Source of the DNA: Buttiauxella agrestis
GTDB lineage: Bacteria; Pseudomonadota; Gammaproteobacteria; Enterobacterales; Enterobacteriaceae
DNA length: 64,000 bases
Assembly: GCF_900446255.1 (NCBI RefSeq)
Contig: NZ_UIGI01000001.1
Span: forward strand, 2,134,763 to 2,198,762
Direction: 5' to 3'
Under the pieces are notes generated by a model. The model ran no database searches and was not told where the DNA came from. It saw nothing but the letters and a program-made list of their open reading frames with translations. The position numbers and the translations under genes are program-made. Below are positions 37,492 through 46,363 of this stretch, in pieces (the first letter of the stretch is position 1; each line of letters starts with the position of its first letter).

Positions 37492-39204
37492 CTACTGCGC
37501 GGTTGCCGGAGCGGGCTTCGTCGCCTCCGTCACCGGACCAGGCGTTGCCGAAGGCAATTTGTCTGGCGTTGAATCACAAGGTTTCTCGCTACCACACAAT
37601 AAATCGAGCATTTTTAGCGTCACCCCGTTAGTCCAGCCGAAGCCATCCTGTAACGGATATTCGCCGCCACCGCCACCCGTACCGGTCGAAGAAACATCAT
37701 ATTTCTCCACCAGTTTTTTCTCCCGGTTGTAGGTGTGCTGCACGTTAGTCAGGAATCGCCAGCTCACTTCCATGGCTAAATCCTGATGCCCGTAGTTTTG
37801 CAAACCTTCTGTTGCCACCCATTGCAACGGCGCCCAGCCATTTGGCGCATCCCATTGCTGGCCAGTTTTCAGGTTGGTGGTGGCAAGGCCGCCAGCTTTC
37901 AGCAACTGCGCCCGGGTAATGGTTGCCATTTTATCGGCGTGTTCTTTCGATGCAGAATGGACATACAGCGGGAACAGCGACGCGGCAGTCAGCTGCGAAC
38001 GAACCGCGTTAGTTTTCAGATCGTAATCCGCGTACCAGCCTTGTTTCGCATTCCACAGATGCGTTTCCATGGCTTTCTGGCGAGCATCAGCCAGTTGCTG
38101 ATATTGTGCTGCGGCATTGCTGTCTTTCGCCACGCTGCTGGCGTGAGCGAGCGTTTTTTCCATCTGGAACAACAGCGCGTTCAAATCGACCGGCACAATC
38201 GAGGTGGTGCGAATCGAACCCAGTTGTTCCGGGTTATCCATCCAGCGCGAGCTGAAATCCCAACCGGACGCGGCGGCGGCACGCAAATCACGGTAGATTT
38301 CCGTCGCCGGGCGATTCGGGTTGTTTTTCGCCGTCGTCACATCGTCGAGATACGATTCAGTACGCGGTGTATCGCGGTCATCCCAGTAACGGTTCAGAAT
38401 GGAACCATCTTTGAGTTTTACCACTCGCAGATTCTGCGCCCCCGGTTCCAGTGCATCGCTGCCCTGCATCCAGTAGGCGTACTCTTTTTTCAGCTGCGGC
38501 AGGTAAGTGGTGTACGTATCATCGCCCTTGTGGCTGGCGAGCAGTTTGACCATAAAGGCGAAGAACGGCGGTTGCGAGCGGCTCAGATAATAGCTGCGGT
38601 TGCCGTTGGGAATATGTCCCCAGGCGTCAATCTCATGGGCGAAGTTATCGACCATATCCTGCACTTTGTCCCAGTGGCCGCTTTCCGCAAGCCCCAGCAT
38701 CGTAAAGTAGCTGTCCCAATAATAGACTTCACGAAAACGCCCACCCGGAACCACATACGGCTTCGGCAGCGGCAGCAAAGAATCCCATTTGCTCGCGCTA
38801 TCTGTGGTGCGCGTCAGCACCGGCCACAGGCTGTCGATATGTTCACGCAACGACTGGCCTTCTGGCGGAACATATTTTTCACCTTCTTTGGGCAGCACAA
38901 AATTCATATTCACAAAGTGGCGCAAATCGAAGCCCGACTGGTTTCTCTGCATCCGGTAATCGGCGAGGATCATCAGCGGATCGTTTTTCGGCACCGCATC
39001 GGCAAAGGTCTTTTGGTCAGGGAACAACTTTGCCGTCTGAACATCGGTAAACAACGGGCCAAGCAGAATATCAGGCGGTTGCGGCAGGGGTTGTAAACTC
39101 TCATCGGCTGTTGCTGGCAGGGTAAAACTCACGAAGGCACAACCGATAGCTATTTGAATCGCAATAAATAAAGTGCGAGGACGGCGCAAAACAGGAATCG
39201 TCAT
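37492..39204 (-). CDS. treA: TreA, periplasmic trehalase (GH37)
   Basis: The 570-residue secreted enzyme splits trehalose into two glucose in the periplasm. Both trehalase signatures are present: [15 protein letters not shown] and [10 protein letters not shown], plus the glycine-rich [17 protein letters not shown] holding the catalytic glutamate, and SGWDFSSRW with the catalytic aspartate. The signal peptide ends near LPATADE. The C-terminus has a Pro/Ala/Thr-rich tail. AAGGAGA lies before the ATG. In E. coli treA follows ymgE and ycgY and is induced osmotically through RpoS; here an insert separates it from ymgE. Confidence 0.96.
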   Translation of the reverse strand: MTIPVLRRPRTLFIAIQIAIGCAFVSFTLPATADESLQPLPQPPDILLGPLFTDVQTAKLFPDQKTFADAVPKNDPLMILADYRMQRNQSGFDLRHFVNMNFVLPKEGEKYVPPEGQSLREHIDSLWPVLTRTTDSASKWDSLLPLPKPYVVPGGRFREVYYWDSYFTMLGLAESGHWDKVQDMVDNFAHEIDAWGHIPNGNRSYYLSRSQPPFFAFMVKLLASHKGDDTYTTYLPQLKKEYAYWMQGSDALEPGAQNLRVVKLKDGSILNRYWDDRDTPRTESYLDDVTTAKNNPNRPATEIYRDLRAAAASGWDFSSRWMDNPEQLGSIRTTSIVPVDLNALLFQMEKTLAHASSVAKDSNAAAQYQQLADARQKAMETHLWNAKQGWYADYDLKTNAVRSQLTAASLFPLYVHSASKEHADKMATITRAQLLKAGGLATTNLKTGQQWDAPNGWAPLQWVATEGLQNYGHQDLAMEVSWRFLTNVQHTYNREKKLVEKYDVSSTGTGGGGGEYPLQDGFGWTNGVTLKMLDLLCGSEKPCDSTPDKLPSATPGPVTEATKPAPATAQ

Positions 39205-39345
39205 TTATTTTTCTCCTTGTCAGGTTCGCGTGAAAATTTTCGCGATCAACCCTATGAAAACCTTAGACGATTTTCCGGGCTGTGGAAGGAGAGAAGTCGC
39301 ATCTTGCAACAAAGCAGATAATTTACCTGTACACGCCGTCGGGCC

Positions 39346-40734
39346 TTATCCCTGCGGATTGATCAGCCAGGTTCCCGCTTTTTCGACCGATAACGTCATG
39401 TTTCGCGTTTGATGGCTATCACTTAACGTAATGGTGTAGTTCCCCACCGGTAATTGCAGGAAGCCATAACCGTTCGCGCCCGGTGTCACTTTTTGTATTT
39501 TCCCGTTCACAGCCAGCGTTTCGCCATCGTTCATGCGCACATAAACTCGCGCCATCATCCCCTCGGCGGCAGGAACTGCGCTTTTTGCCGTGGCAGGTTC
39601 GGCTTTGTCCTGGGAGGCAGTCTGTTCCACTTTCGCGGTTTCAGGATGCGAACCCGCAGAAAAATGGCCGCCAAAAATCACGGCGCCAATGGCAATGCCG
39701 GCCAGCAAACTCGCGCCCGTCAGCAGAGGTAATTTATAGCGCTTTTTAAACGGCGAAAGCGGCGTTATCTCCGCGTCTTCGACGGCGACCAACATGGTAC
39801 CCGGCTGTTTGAGCGGCGCGAGGCCATGAATATTCGTCAAGGGGATTTCAGCCAGGGCGGCAAACTCCGCAATCGACTGCGGGCGGTCTTCCGGTTTCAA
39901 CGCCAGGGCGCAGTCAACGGCGTGCAACAGGCTGTGGGAATAACCTTCCGGGCGGTTTTTCGCAAGCTTAACGCACGGGTCCTGAATGGTGCGCGTCACG
40001 CTGGCGGGAGGGCAGGTGCCGGTAATCAGGGTATACAGAATGGCACCGAGTGCATAAATATCGGTCCAGGGGCCGAGCTGGTTTTCGAGGTCGTCGGCAT
40101 ATTGCTCAAGCGGCGCAAAACCAGGGTTCAGCGGCGTTTTTATCTCTTCACCGCTCTCAGGATGAGTCCGGCGTGGCGCTCCCGCATTGAGCAACAGCGG
40201 CGCTCCGTTGTCCTGAATTTGAATGCTGCGCAGCGACAAATCGCGGTGAACAAACCCTTCGTCATGTAACGTTGCCAGCGCGCTGCACAACATCGGTAAC
40301 ATGCGGCGGATCCACGCATCGTTAATGACTTCGGGTTGCTGCTGATGCAACTCGGCAAGCGTGATGCCGCTGGAGTAGGTCGTTGCCGCATACGCGGTTT
40401 CGTTTTGCGTCCAGAAACTCAACACCTGCAACAGATTCGGGTGGTTAAACTGTGCAAGCAGGCGCGCGGATTGCACAAAACGACTCATGCCGTTGTTGAA
40501 CGCCTGGCTATCTTGCTTGCTGCGCAGCACCAGTTGCATGTTATCGCTGCGCACGGTCAGCGCTCGCGGCATAAACTCGTGGATCGTCACCGGGCGCTCG
40601 AGCTGGTGATCCCACGCTTTATACACCACGTGAGTGTGGGTGGACTCGGTGACTTGCTGAATCTCAAATTCGTCGAAGCGGAAACCAGGCGGCAGAGCGT
40701 CGGGAAGTTCTGGGTCGTATTCTTTATCAGTCAT
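39346..40734 (-). CDS. membrane-anchored serine/threonine kinase-like protein, probable pseudokinase, with PEGA-like C-terminus
   Basis: A 462-residue protein with an N-terminal protein-kinase fold, one membrane helix near residues 336-356 and a periplasmic ~85-residue PEGA-like end (VYVRMNDGETLAVNGK ... LQLPVGNYTITLSD). The catalytic features are largely lost: the glycine loop reads VTESTHTHVV, the VAIK lysine is His (PVTIHEF, ~52), the loop after HRD (163-165) lacks the catalytic-loop Lys/Asn (HRDLSLRSI), and DFG is replaced by NAG (~183). GFAPLEQY and TDIYALG are kept. It is therefore probably a sensor or scaffold. Last gene of a three-gene operon with the two exported proteins upstream. 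The ATG at 40734 has AGAAAGG upstream. Confidence 0.8.
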   Translation of the reverse strand: MTDKEYDPELPDALPPGFRFDEFEIQQVTESTHTHVVYKAWDHQLERPVTIHEFMPRALTVRSDNMQLVLRSKQDSQAFNNGMSRFVQSARLLAQFNHPNLLQVLSFWTQNETAYAATTYSSGITLAELHQQQPEVINDAWIRRMLPMLCSALATLHDEGFVHRDLSLRSIQIQDNGAPLLLNAGAPRRTHPESGEEIKTPLNPGFAPLEQYADDLENQLGPWTDIYALGAILYTLITGTCPPASVTRTIQDPCVKLAKNRPEGYSHSLLHAVDCALALKPEDRPQSIAEFAALAEIPLTNIHGLAPLKQPGTMLVAVEDAEITPLSPFKKRYKLPLLTGASLLAGIAIGAVIFGGHFSAGSHPETAKVEQTASQDKAEPATAKSAVPAAEGMMARVYVRMNDGETLAVNGKIQKVTPGANGYGFLQLPVGNYTITLSDSHQTRNMTLSVEKAGTWLINPQG

Positions 40735-40774
40735 GATGGCCTTTCTCTGCACGAAATCGACGAAAAATCACAAA

Positions 40775-41725
40775 TTACTTCTGGGCGCGCCATGCGCCAA
40801 CAGCCGGGTCACGCAATTGCGGACGCAGGGAGTCAATCAACAGCAGCGTGATAGGGGTATCCGGGGCAAGCCATGCCGACCAGACTTTGCGCACTTCATT
40901 CAAACGCGCCTGAATGCTTGATTCGTCAATCGTCATTTCACGAGAGACTTCCACCGCTACGGTGCCGGTCGCTTGCCAGCCATTTAACTCAGCGTTATAA
41001 GGCAAAATCATCCAGCTTTGCGGCGCATGTTCATTGCTCACGACCATGCGTTCGTTATTCAGGCTGGTGATAAGCAGGCTGTCTGAACTTGCGTCATTGC
41101 TTAATCCGCTCACCGGGAAACCGTGTACAAACGTCATTTCATGGCGTTTTTCACCATGCACGCCGCTTTGAATGATTTCGCTGCGACCGTTGAGCCAGCC
41201 GCCTTTTTCGCATTTCCCGTTGGGGATAAACATTGCCGACGCGTTAGCATCACCTTGCCAGAAGGTGCGCAAATGGCAGCCATCTTGCAGCGTAAACTCC
41301 TGCCATGGGGTGCGGTCTGCCAGCGGTGAGTTTTCATCGGTTCGCGGCGTGGTGTTCGGTTCGCTCGAAATATCAGGGGCGACAATCACCGCCCAGTCGC
41401 TGCTTTTGGTCGCGGTGCCGACGGCCAGCGTGTCACCCTGCGGGCTTTCCAGCTTCCAGCTCACCAGTTGAACGGTGCTGCACTGGCTTTCAAGAAGCGT
41501 GCCGAGGCGCGGCATAAAAGTATTGAGTACCGTAGGTTTTTTATCGCCATTGGCCACAATTCGCAGCGGTAGCTCGGCGGCACACCAGCTTTGCGGGGTG
41601 TTATCAGCAACATTATCAATCCAGACATCCAGCTTTTGCGAGGGGGATTGGACGATACGATAATTCCCCGCCCACGCCGTAGAGGAAGCCAGCAGCAGCG
41701 CCAGACCCGAAAGCCAGAGTTTCAT
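40775..41725 (-). CDS. exported protein of unknown function
   Basis: A 316-residue protein with a clear signal peptide (LWLSGLALLLASSTAWAG). It has no family I recognise. Two Cys pairs are possible (SWCAAELP / ESQCST and DGCHLRTF / NGKCEKGG), suggesting disulfides in the periplasm. The start is ATG at 41725 with AAGGA six bases before. It lies between the SH3 lipoprotein (58 bases upstream) and the pseudokinase (40 bases downstream), all on the minus strand, so it is probably part of one envelope system. Confidence 0.8.
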   Translation of the reverse strand: MKLWLSGLALLLASSTAWAGNYRIVQSPSQKLDVWIDNVADNTPQSWCAAELPLRIVANGDKKPTVLNTFMPRLGTLLESQCSTVQLVSWKLESPQGDTLAVGTATKSSDWAVIVAPDISSEPNTTPRTDENSPLADRTPWQEFTLQDGCHLRTFWQGDANASAMFIPNGKCEKGGWLNGRSEIIQSGVHGEKRHEMTFVHGFPVSGLSNDASSDSLLITSLNNERMVVSNEHAPQSWMILPYNAELNGWQATGTVAVEVSREMTIDESSIQARLNEVRKVWSAWLAPDTPITLLLIDSLRPQLRDPAVGAWRAQK

Positions 41726-41783
41726 AAAAATCCTTGTTAGCCGAACAACTTTAAACAAAAGTCATGACGTTAAACGTCAACGA

Positions 41784-42278
41784 TTAATCAATAATCCACG
41801 TGCCGCTATTGGCGTTCTGGCAGGCTTTGCTGGCATCATCGACCGCAACACATGTGGTTTTCTTGGCCGCTTTGCGTGGACGCGGGCGATCTTTTTTCAG
41901 CGTTTGCGCATACAGCTCGCTTTTCACCAGCGCACGCATCGGCACATAACCCAGCAATTCGGTTTTATCCTGCTCGGCAATCGCCAGCCAGTTATGTTCA
42001 ACCTGGCCCAGCACGGTATAACTTTGTCCGTTCTCAAGGGTGCTGATGACTTTCCCGCCAAAGTCCGGTTTGCTCATAATCGAGCCTGGATACAGCGCCC
42101 GATAGCTGGCGTTTACAGGGGTAAATTCAGTGGGAGCCGCCACCGCGTATCGGTGAGTCAGCGTAACGCCATTGATTTCACTGGTCACGATTGTATCGTC
42201 CGTCATTTTTGGCGGTGGCGCTTTACAACCCACGACTGTGGCCACAACAGCAAGGATCAACAGGCTTCGCAATTTCAT
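41784..42278 (-). CDS. SH3-like domain lipoprotein
   Basis: A 164-residue lipoprotein precursor: LLILAVVATVVGCKAPPPK has a lipobox with Cys near residue 18. A bacterial SH3-like segment follows (YPGSIMSKPDFGGKVISTLENG, then NWLAIAEQDKTELLGYVPMRAL), the kind that binds cell-wall peptides, and then a basic segment (KKDRPRPRKAAKKT) with two Cys near the end. First gene of the operon with the exported protein and the pseudokinase. It is divergent from the CBS-domain gene, across a 287-base region with no other gene. Confidence 0.8.
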   Translation of the reverse strand: MKLRSLLILAVVATVVGCKAPPPKMTDDTIVTSEINGVTLTHRYAVAAPTEFTPVNASYRALYPGSIMSKPDFGGKVISTLENGQSYTVLGQVEHNWLAIAEQDKTELLGYVPMRALVKSELYAQTLKKDRPRPRKAAKKTTCVAVDDASKACQNANSGTWIID

Positions 42279-42565
42279 CGTAACTTTCCCTGAAAAAATG
42301 GTTCAAACCTGGTCGCCGGCGGGGATGAAAAGGGCGAAAGTGAAAGCCAGGTATTTGAAGAAGTATTCACAACAGTTATACATGGTAACGTTAATTTTAC
42401 ATCGCCTGATTAACAATTCAATGGTGATGTAACTGATTGACATTATTAAATGTTAAGCCGGTCAAGAACAGCGTGTACCAGGTTAATTGATATGCTGAAT
42501 AGTATGGCTATTTGGTCACCTGCCAGCCTATATTATGAAACAGGATTTCAACTTTAGGATAAATA

Positions 42566-44437
42566 ATGACGATGGAACCGTTATTGCCCAATATCTGCGA
42601 TTTTATCGCGCATGTTTCGCCACTCAACACCCTCCCTGCGGACGCGCAAAACGATATCGCACGCTCTATTAGCATCAGTTATCTGGCGGTAGGCGAAACA
42701 CTGGCTTTTGATATTGCGGCGCGTGAACGTTACCTCTACATCGTCCGTACCGGTTCGCTTGAACAGCGCTGGAGCGATGGCGTGCTGCGCGCCCGTCTGG
42801 GACCGGAAGATTTATTTGGCTTCACTTTTCTTGAAGGCATTCCGGGTAATCCTGAAGATTGTTACAACGTCACGGCGATTGAAAACACGCTGCTGTACCA
42901 AATTCCCCACAGCGTTCTGAAACAGGTGCTGCACGCACACCCGCAATACGCCACGCATTTTTCGATCAACGCCCATGACCGCCTGAATTCCGCGATGGAC
43001 GTCGTCTGGAGCGACGAAGACAAAGGCATGTTTGTGCGCAAAGTATCGGACCTCGCGAGCGGAACGGTGTCGGTCGTGGAAGCGTCCACCTCGATTCAGG
43101 AAACGGCGAAACAAATGCGCTGTGTCGATCGCTGTTCCACGGCGGTGATAATGGAAAATGATCACATCATCGGCATCATCAGCGATCGTGACATGACCCG
43201 GCGCGTGGTGGCTGAAGGGTTTGATATTACGCGCGCGGTCAAAGAGGTGATGACGGCCTCCCCGGTGACGGTTTCTTCAGGCGACCTGGTGATGCACGCC
43301 GTGTCGCTGATGATGAGCCATGGCGTGAGCAGTTTGCCGGTGGTCGATAATCATCAACCCGTCGGCCTGCTGACCGCCTCACATCTGGTACAGCATCACC
43401 GCGTGCAGGCCATTTTCCTGATTGAGCGCATTAGCCATTGCCAGTCGGTTGCAGAATTAGCGGCCCTGCAAGTGGAGCGCCAGGCCATATTTGAAGCGCT
43501 GGTGCAGGGCAACTTGCGCAGCGGCGTGGTCGAAATGGTGATGTCGATGCTGATGGACGCCTTCACGCGTCGGCTCATTGAACTCGCGCTCGTGGAATTT
43601 GGCGAGCCACCGTGTGAATTCTCCTGGGTCATCGCCGGGTCGCACGCCCGCAACGAAGTGCACGTTCATTCTGACCAGGATAGCGCAATTATTTTGCCGG
43701 ACGGCACCGGCCTTGAAGAGCAAATGTGGTTTTTGCGCTTTGCGAGAAGCGTCTGCCTGGGGCTTGATCAATGCGGTTATCCGCTCTGTAGCGGGCATTT
43801 TATGGCGTCAGAAAGACGCTGGTGCCAGCCGTTGTCGGTATGGCTGGCGTGCATTCGCAAATGGGTGACGAACCCGGAATATACCCAATTATTAAATGCC
43901 ACGGTGTTTCTGGAAACGCGTGCTTTCTACGGCAACACCTGGCTACATGACGCATTCCAGCAGGCTTTGTTAACCGAGATTGCCGCGCATCCAGGCTTTT
44001 TGCGCTCGCTCACGCGCGACGCCACCAGTACTTCGCCACCGTTGGGCATCTTCAATAATCTGGTGCTGGAAAAAAGCGGCAACGACAGCAAAACCCTGAA
44101 CATCAAACGCTACGCCTTAACGCTGATTATTGACCTTTCGCGCATTTATGCGCTGGCAGCCGGATGCAGTGAAACCCATACCGAAGCGCGTTTTCACGCT
44201 GCAAGAGACAAAGGACTTATGTCGGCAGAAGGCTGCACCGACATCATCGACGCCTTCCGTTTTTTAACCCGTCAGCGTTTTAACCATCAGCTTTCGCAAT
44301 TGCGTAAAGGTCTGGCACCGGACAACCACATCGACCCGCGCGAGTTCGGCAGCTTCGAGCGTAAACATTTAAAAGACGCGTTTCGCATTATTGCCCGCCA
44401 GCAAGAACTGGCCCGCATGCTGTTTGTGAAGGGATAA
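42566..44437 (+). CDS. cNMP-binding / CBS-pair / DUF294 nucleotidyltransferase-like protein
   Basis: A 623-residue cytosolic protein with four parts: an N-terminal cyclic-nucleotide-binding-like domain (~10-135), two CBS repeats (~155-280, including IMENDHIIGIISDRDMTRRV and HGVSSLPVVDNHQPVGLLT), a DUF294 nucleotidyltransferase (~330-460) and its C-terminal DUF294_C helical domain. The NTase signature is intact: AGSHARNEVHVHSDQD with GS, R/E and the paired Asp residues. The family resembles GlnD-type nucleotidylyltransferases, but the target is unknown. The next gene, an exonuclease, starts two bases after its stop, so they are coupled. Confidence 0.85.
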   Translation: MTMEPLLPNICDFIAHVSPLNTLPADAQNDIARSISISYLAVGETLAFDIAARERYLYIVRTGSLEQRWSDGVLRARLGPEDLFGFTFLEGIPGNPEDCYNVTAIENTLLYQIPHSVLKQVLHAHPQYATHFSINAHDRLNSAMDVVWSDEDKGMFVRKVSDLASGTVSVVEASTSIQETAKQMRCVDRCSTAVIMENDHIIGIISDRDMTRRVVAEGFDITRAVKEVMTASPVTVSSGDLVMHAVSLMMSHGVSSLPVVDNHQPVGLLTASHLVQHHRVQAIFLIERISHCQSVAELAALQVERQAIFEALVQGNLRSGVVEMVMSMLMDAFTRRLIELALVEFGEPPCEFSWVIAGSHARNEVHVHSDQDSAIILPDGTGLEEQMWFLRFARSVCLGLDQCGYPLCSGHFMASERRWCQPLSVWLACIRKWVTNPEYTQLLNATVFLETRAFYGNTWLHDAFQQALLTEIAAHPGFLRSLTRDATSTSPPLGIFNNLVLEKSGNDSKTLNIKRYALTLIIDLSRIYALAAGCSETHTEARFHAARDKGLMSAEGCTDIIDAFRFLTRQRFNHQLSQLRKGLAPDNHIDPREFGSFERKHLKDAFRIIARQQELARMLFVKG

Positions 44438-44439
44438 CG

Positions 44440-45165
44440 ATGGGCCTTTTGTCACGAATTTTTCCGCCATCACTCACTCAGCAAGTTGAGTCGCAACGCA
44501 AGAGATGGCGCAACATCCCAGGGCTGAGTCCGGCACTGCAACAGCTATTGGCGACACCTCTGCCGAACTTCACCGCAGACGTTTTTAGCGTCCCGTGGCT
44601 GGCTTTTGACTTTGAAACCAGCGGCCTTGATGCGAATCAGGACAGGATCTTGTCGATAGGCAGCGTGATGGTGCAAAGCGGCCAAATCCTGCTGGCGAGT
44701 GCGCAGCACCAGTACATTTCCAGTGATCCGCAGGTCAATGCGCACAGCGCGGTCATCAACCACATCACGCCGGAAATGCTGCGTGATGGTGAAGCGCTTG
44801 ACGAGGCGATGGAAACGTTATTCCTGCGCCTCGCCGGTCGCGTGGCTGTGGTGCATGGGAAAATGGTGGAAAGGGCGTTTATCAATGCCTGGCTGCAAAC
44901 CCGTTATGGTGCAGAAGACCTGCCGATTCTGTGGATAGACACGCTAGAGATTGAGCGGCGATATCAGCAGGCGAGGAGACAAATGCACAATGATTTGCGG
45001 CTTTCCAGTCTTCGCCGCGAATACCAGCTTCCTGATTACCCGGCGCACCATGCGCTGTGTGACGCGGTGGCGACCGCCGAGCTTGCGCTGGTGCAACTCC
45101 AGCCGCAGCGACAGGCTCGCGCTCAGGGGAAATGTTTGCCGCTGAACGCGTGTCTGTCTGATTAA
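44440..45165 (+). CDS. DnaQ-like DEDDh 3'-5' exonuclease
   Basis: A 241-residue exonuclease of the DnaQ/PolC-epsilon fold. Exo I is LAFDFETSGLDANQDRILSI with Asp and Glu, Exo II includes VVHGKMVERAFINAW, and Exo III is YPAHHALCDAVATAEL with the His and Asp of the DEDDh class. It follows the DUF294 protein at two bases. This pairing is seen in other proteobacteria, where the exonuclease is annotated only by fold. The substrate is unknown. Its last four bases overlap the end of the convergent aldolase gene. Confidence 0.87.
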   Translation: MGLLSRIFPPSLTQQVESQRKRWRNIPGLSPALQQLLATPLPNFTADVFSVPWLAFDFETSGLDANQDRILSIGSVMVQSGQILLASAQHQYISSDPQVNAHSAVINHITPEMLRDGEALDEAMETLFLRLAGRVAVVHGKMVERAFINAWLQTRYGAEDLPILWIDTLEIERRYQQARRQMHNDLRLSSLRREYQLPDYPAHHALCDAVATAELALVQLQPQRQARAQGKCLPLNACLSD

Positions 45166-46079
45166 GAGGCTGAATCAATCACGCCTGCACGACGCAGAAT
45201 ATGGCCAATCTCAACTTTCATCTCTTCGGTTAACGGCGTCGCGGGCGCCAGCGAATGCACCGGAATATTCACCCCGGTTAATTTAATGGCATATTTCACC
45301 GCGTTGTAAAACGGTAAATCCGTACTGTAAAGCGACGGGATCCATGAAAGCGATTGCTGTAATTCAATGGCGCGGGAGAGGTCTTGTTTACGCCAGGCGT
45401 CTAAAATCCCGCACGTCAGCTGCGGCGCAAAGTTGGCACTGGCGGGAATGCAGCCATCGCCGCCGAGAATCAACGTCCCGAGCAGATACTCATCATAACC
45501 GGCAAAAACAGCGAAGTCGGGGCGCTCGGGCTTCACCGCGTGCAGGGTTTCACGAATGTGCGACAGGGTATCTACGGTATCTTTCAGGCCGACAATATTC
45601 GGGCAGCTTAATGCCAGTTCGCGGATGACATTCACCGGAATAGACTGCCCGGTAAGCGCCGGGAAGTTATACAGAAGAATCGGCAACTCGAGTGCGCTGG
45701 CAATGGTTTTATAATGGCGCAACAGATTCGCTTCACTCAGCGGGTTGTACCACGGGTTAACCACCACGACGCCACTGGCACCAACCTTTTGCGCATGCAG
45801 CCCGGCATCAATGGTTTGCTGCGTGCCGCAGTGGGCGATGCCAATCAAAACCGGCTTTCTGCCCGCGACTTTCTTCACGCAAAATTCTGCTACCTGAGCG
45901 CGTTGCGCTTCAGACATATGTGCAAATTCCCCGGCGCTGCCTAAAAAAAACAGGCCGTTAATCGGGGAGGCGACCAGGTGCTCAATAAGTAACGCCTGCG
46001 CAGTGCCATCAAATTCACCGTGCTCATCAAATAAGGTAGGAACGGGGGGAATAACACCACTAAAACGAGGCTGATTCAT
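45162..46079 (-). CDS. DapA/NanA-family aldolase (YagE/YjhH-like)
   Basis: A 305-residue class I pyruvate-type aldolase of the dihydrodipicolinate synthase superfamily. The Schiff-base lysine is in NIVGLKDTVDT and the catalytic tyrosine in LPILLYNFPALTGQ; LFFLGSAGEFAHMS is the N-terminal binding loop. True DapA would differ, and the divergent MFS transporter of the sugar-acid (ACS) type points to a 2-keto-3-deoxy sugar acid aldolase instead (inference). GAGGAGAAG lies before the ATG. Confidence 0.85.
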   Translation of the reverse strand: MNQPRFSGVIPPVPTLFDEHGEFDGTAQALLIEHLVASPINGLFFLGSAGEFAHMSEAQRAQVAEFCVKKVAGRKPVLIGIAHCGTQQTIDAGLHAQKVGASGVVVVNPWYNPLSEANLLRHYKTIASALELPILLYNFPALTGQSIPVNVIRELALSCPNIVGLKDTVDTLSHIRETLHAVKPERPDFAVFAGYDEYLLGTLILGGDGCIPASANFAPQLTCGILDAWRKQDLSRAIELQQSLSWIPSLYSTDLPFYNAVKYAIKLTGVNIPVHSLAPATPLTEEMKVEIGHILRRAGVIDSAS

Positions 46080-46206
46080 TCACTTCTCCTCAGGGGTAAA
46101 TTAATTGTTCGTTGATTTAATTAGCGAATACCTTCAATTGTAGCGGAACAAAAAATTCTGTACGCCATCGATGTCTCATTATCGGACTGTCGTTTCAGTT
46201 TGCGGT

Positions 46207-46234
46207 TTTTCCGCGCCAACTTTTCCGCGCCAAC
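46207..46234. repeat. 14-base tandem duplication
   Basis: TTTTCCGCGCCAAC occurs twice head to tail without change, in the divergent region between the aldolase and MFS genes. It may be a recent slippage event or a repeated regulator site. Confidence 0.85.
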
Positions 46235-46293
46235 AAAGCAAATTATCTGGATTGAATACAGATCACAGAACAGTTCCTGAATTAGCCTCTATA

Positions 46294-46310
46294 TTCTTAT
46301 CATACAAGAA
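46294..46310. promoter_or_regulatory. palindromic candidate operator before the MFS gene
   Basis: TTCTTATCATACAAGAA has arms TTCTT and AAGAA across seven bases, and ACAATACAAGATGAG with a related half-site follows about 20 bases on. It may be an operator for the divergent aldolase and transporter genes; the regulator is not known. Confidence 0.4.
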
Positions 46311-46363
46311 AATAAATCTGACAATACAAGATGAGATATTCACCTGTGAAATGAGGGGTTATA

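Noticed and set aside
37786-39096. 436-codon open frame on the plus strand
   Set aside because: It lies wholly antisense to treA, which has full signatures and a ribosome site. The predicted protein is rich in Arg, His and Gln with no family pattern, as expected from a shadow frame.
45162-46079. Calling the aldolase DapA (lysine biosynthesis)
   Set aside because: The sequence is closer to the YagE/YjhH type, and it is divergent from an ACS-type transporter; a biosynthetic dapA is expected elsewhere.
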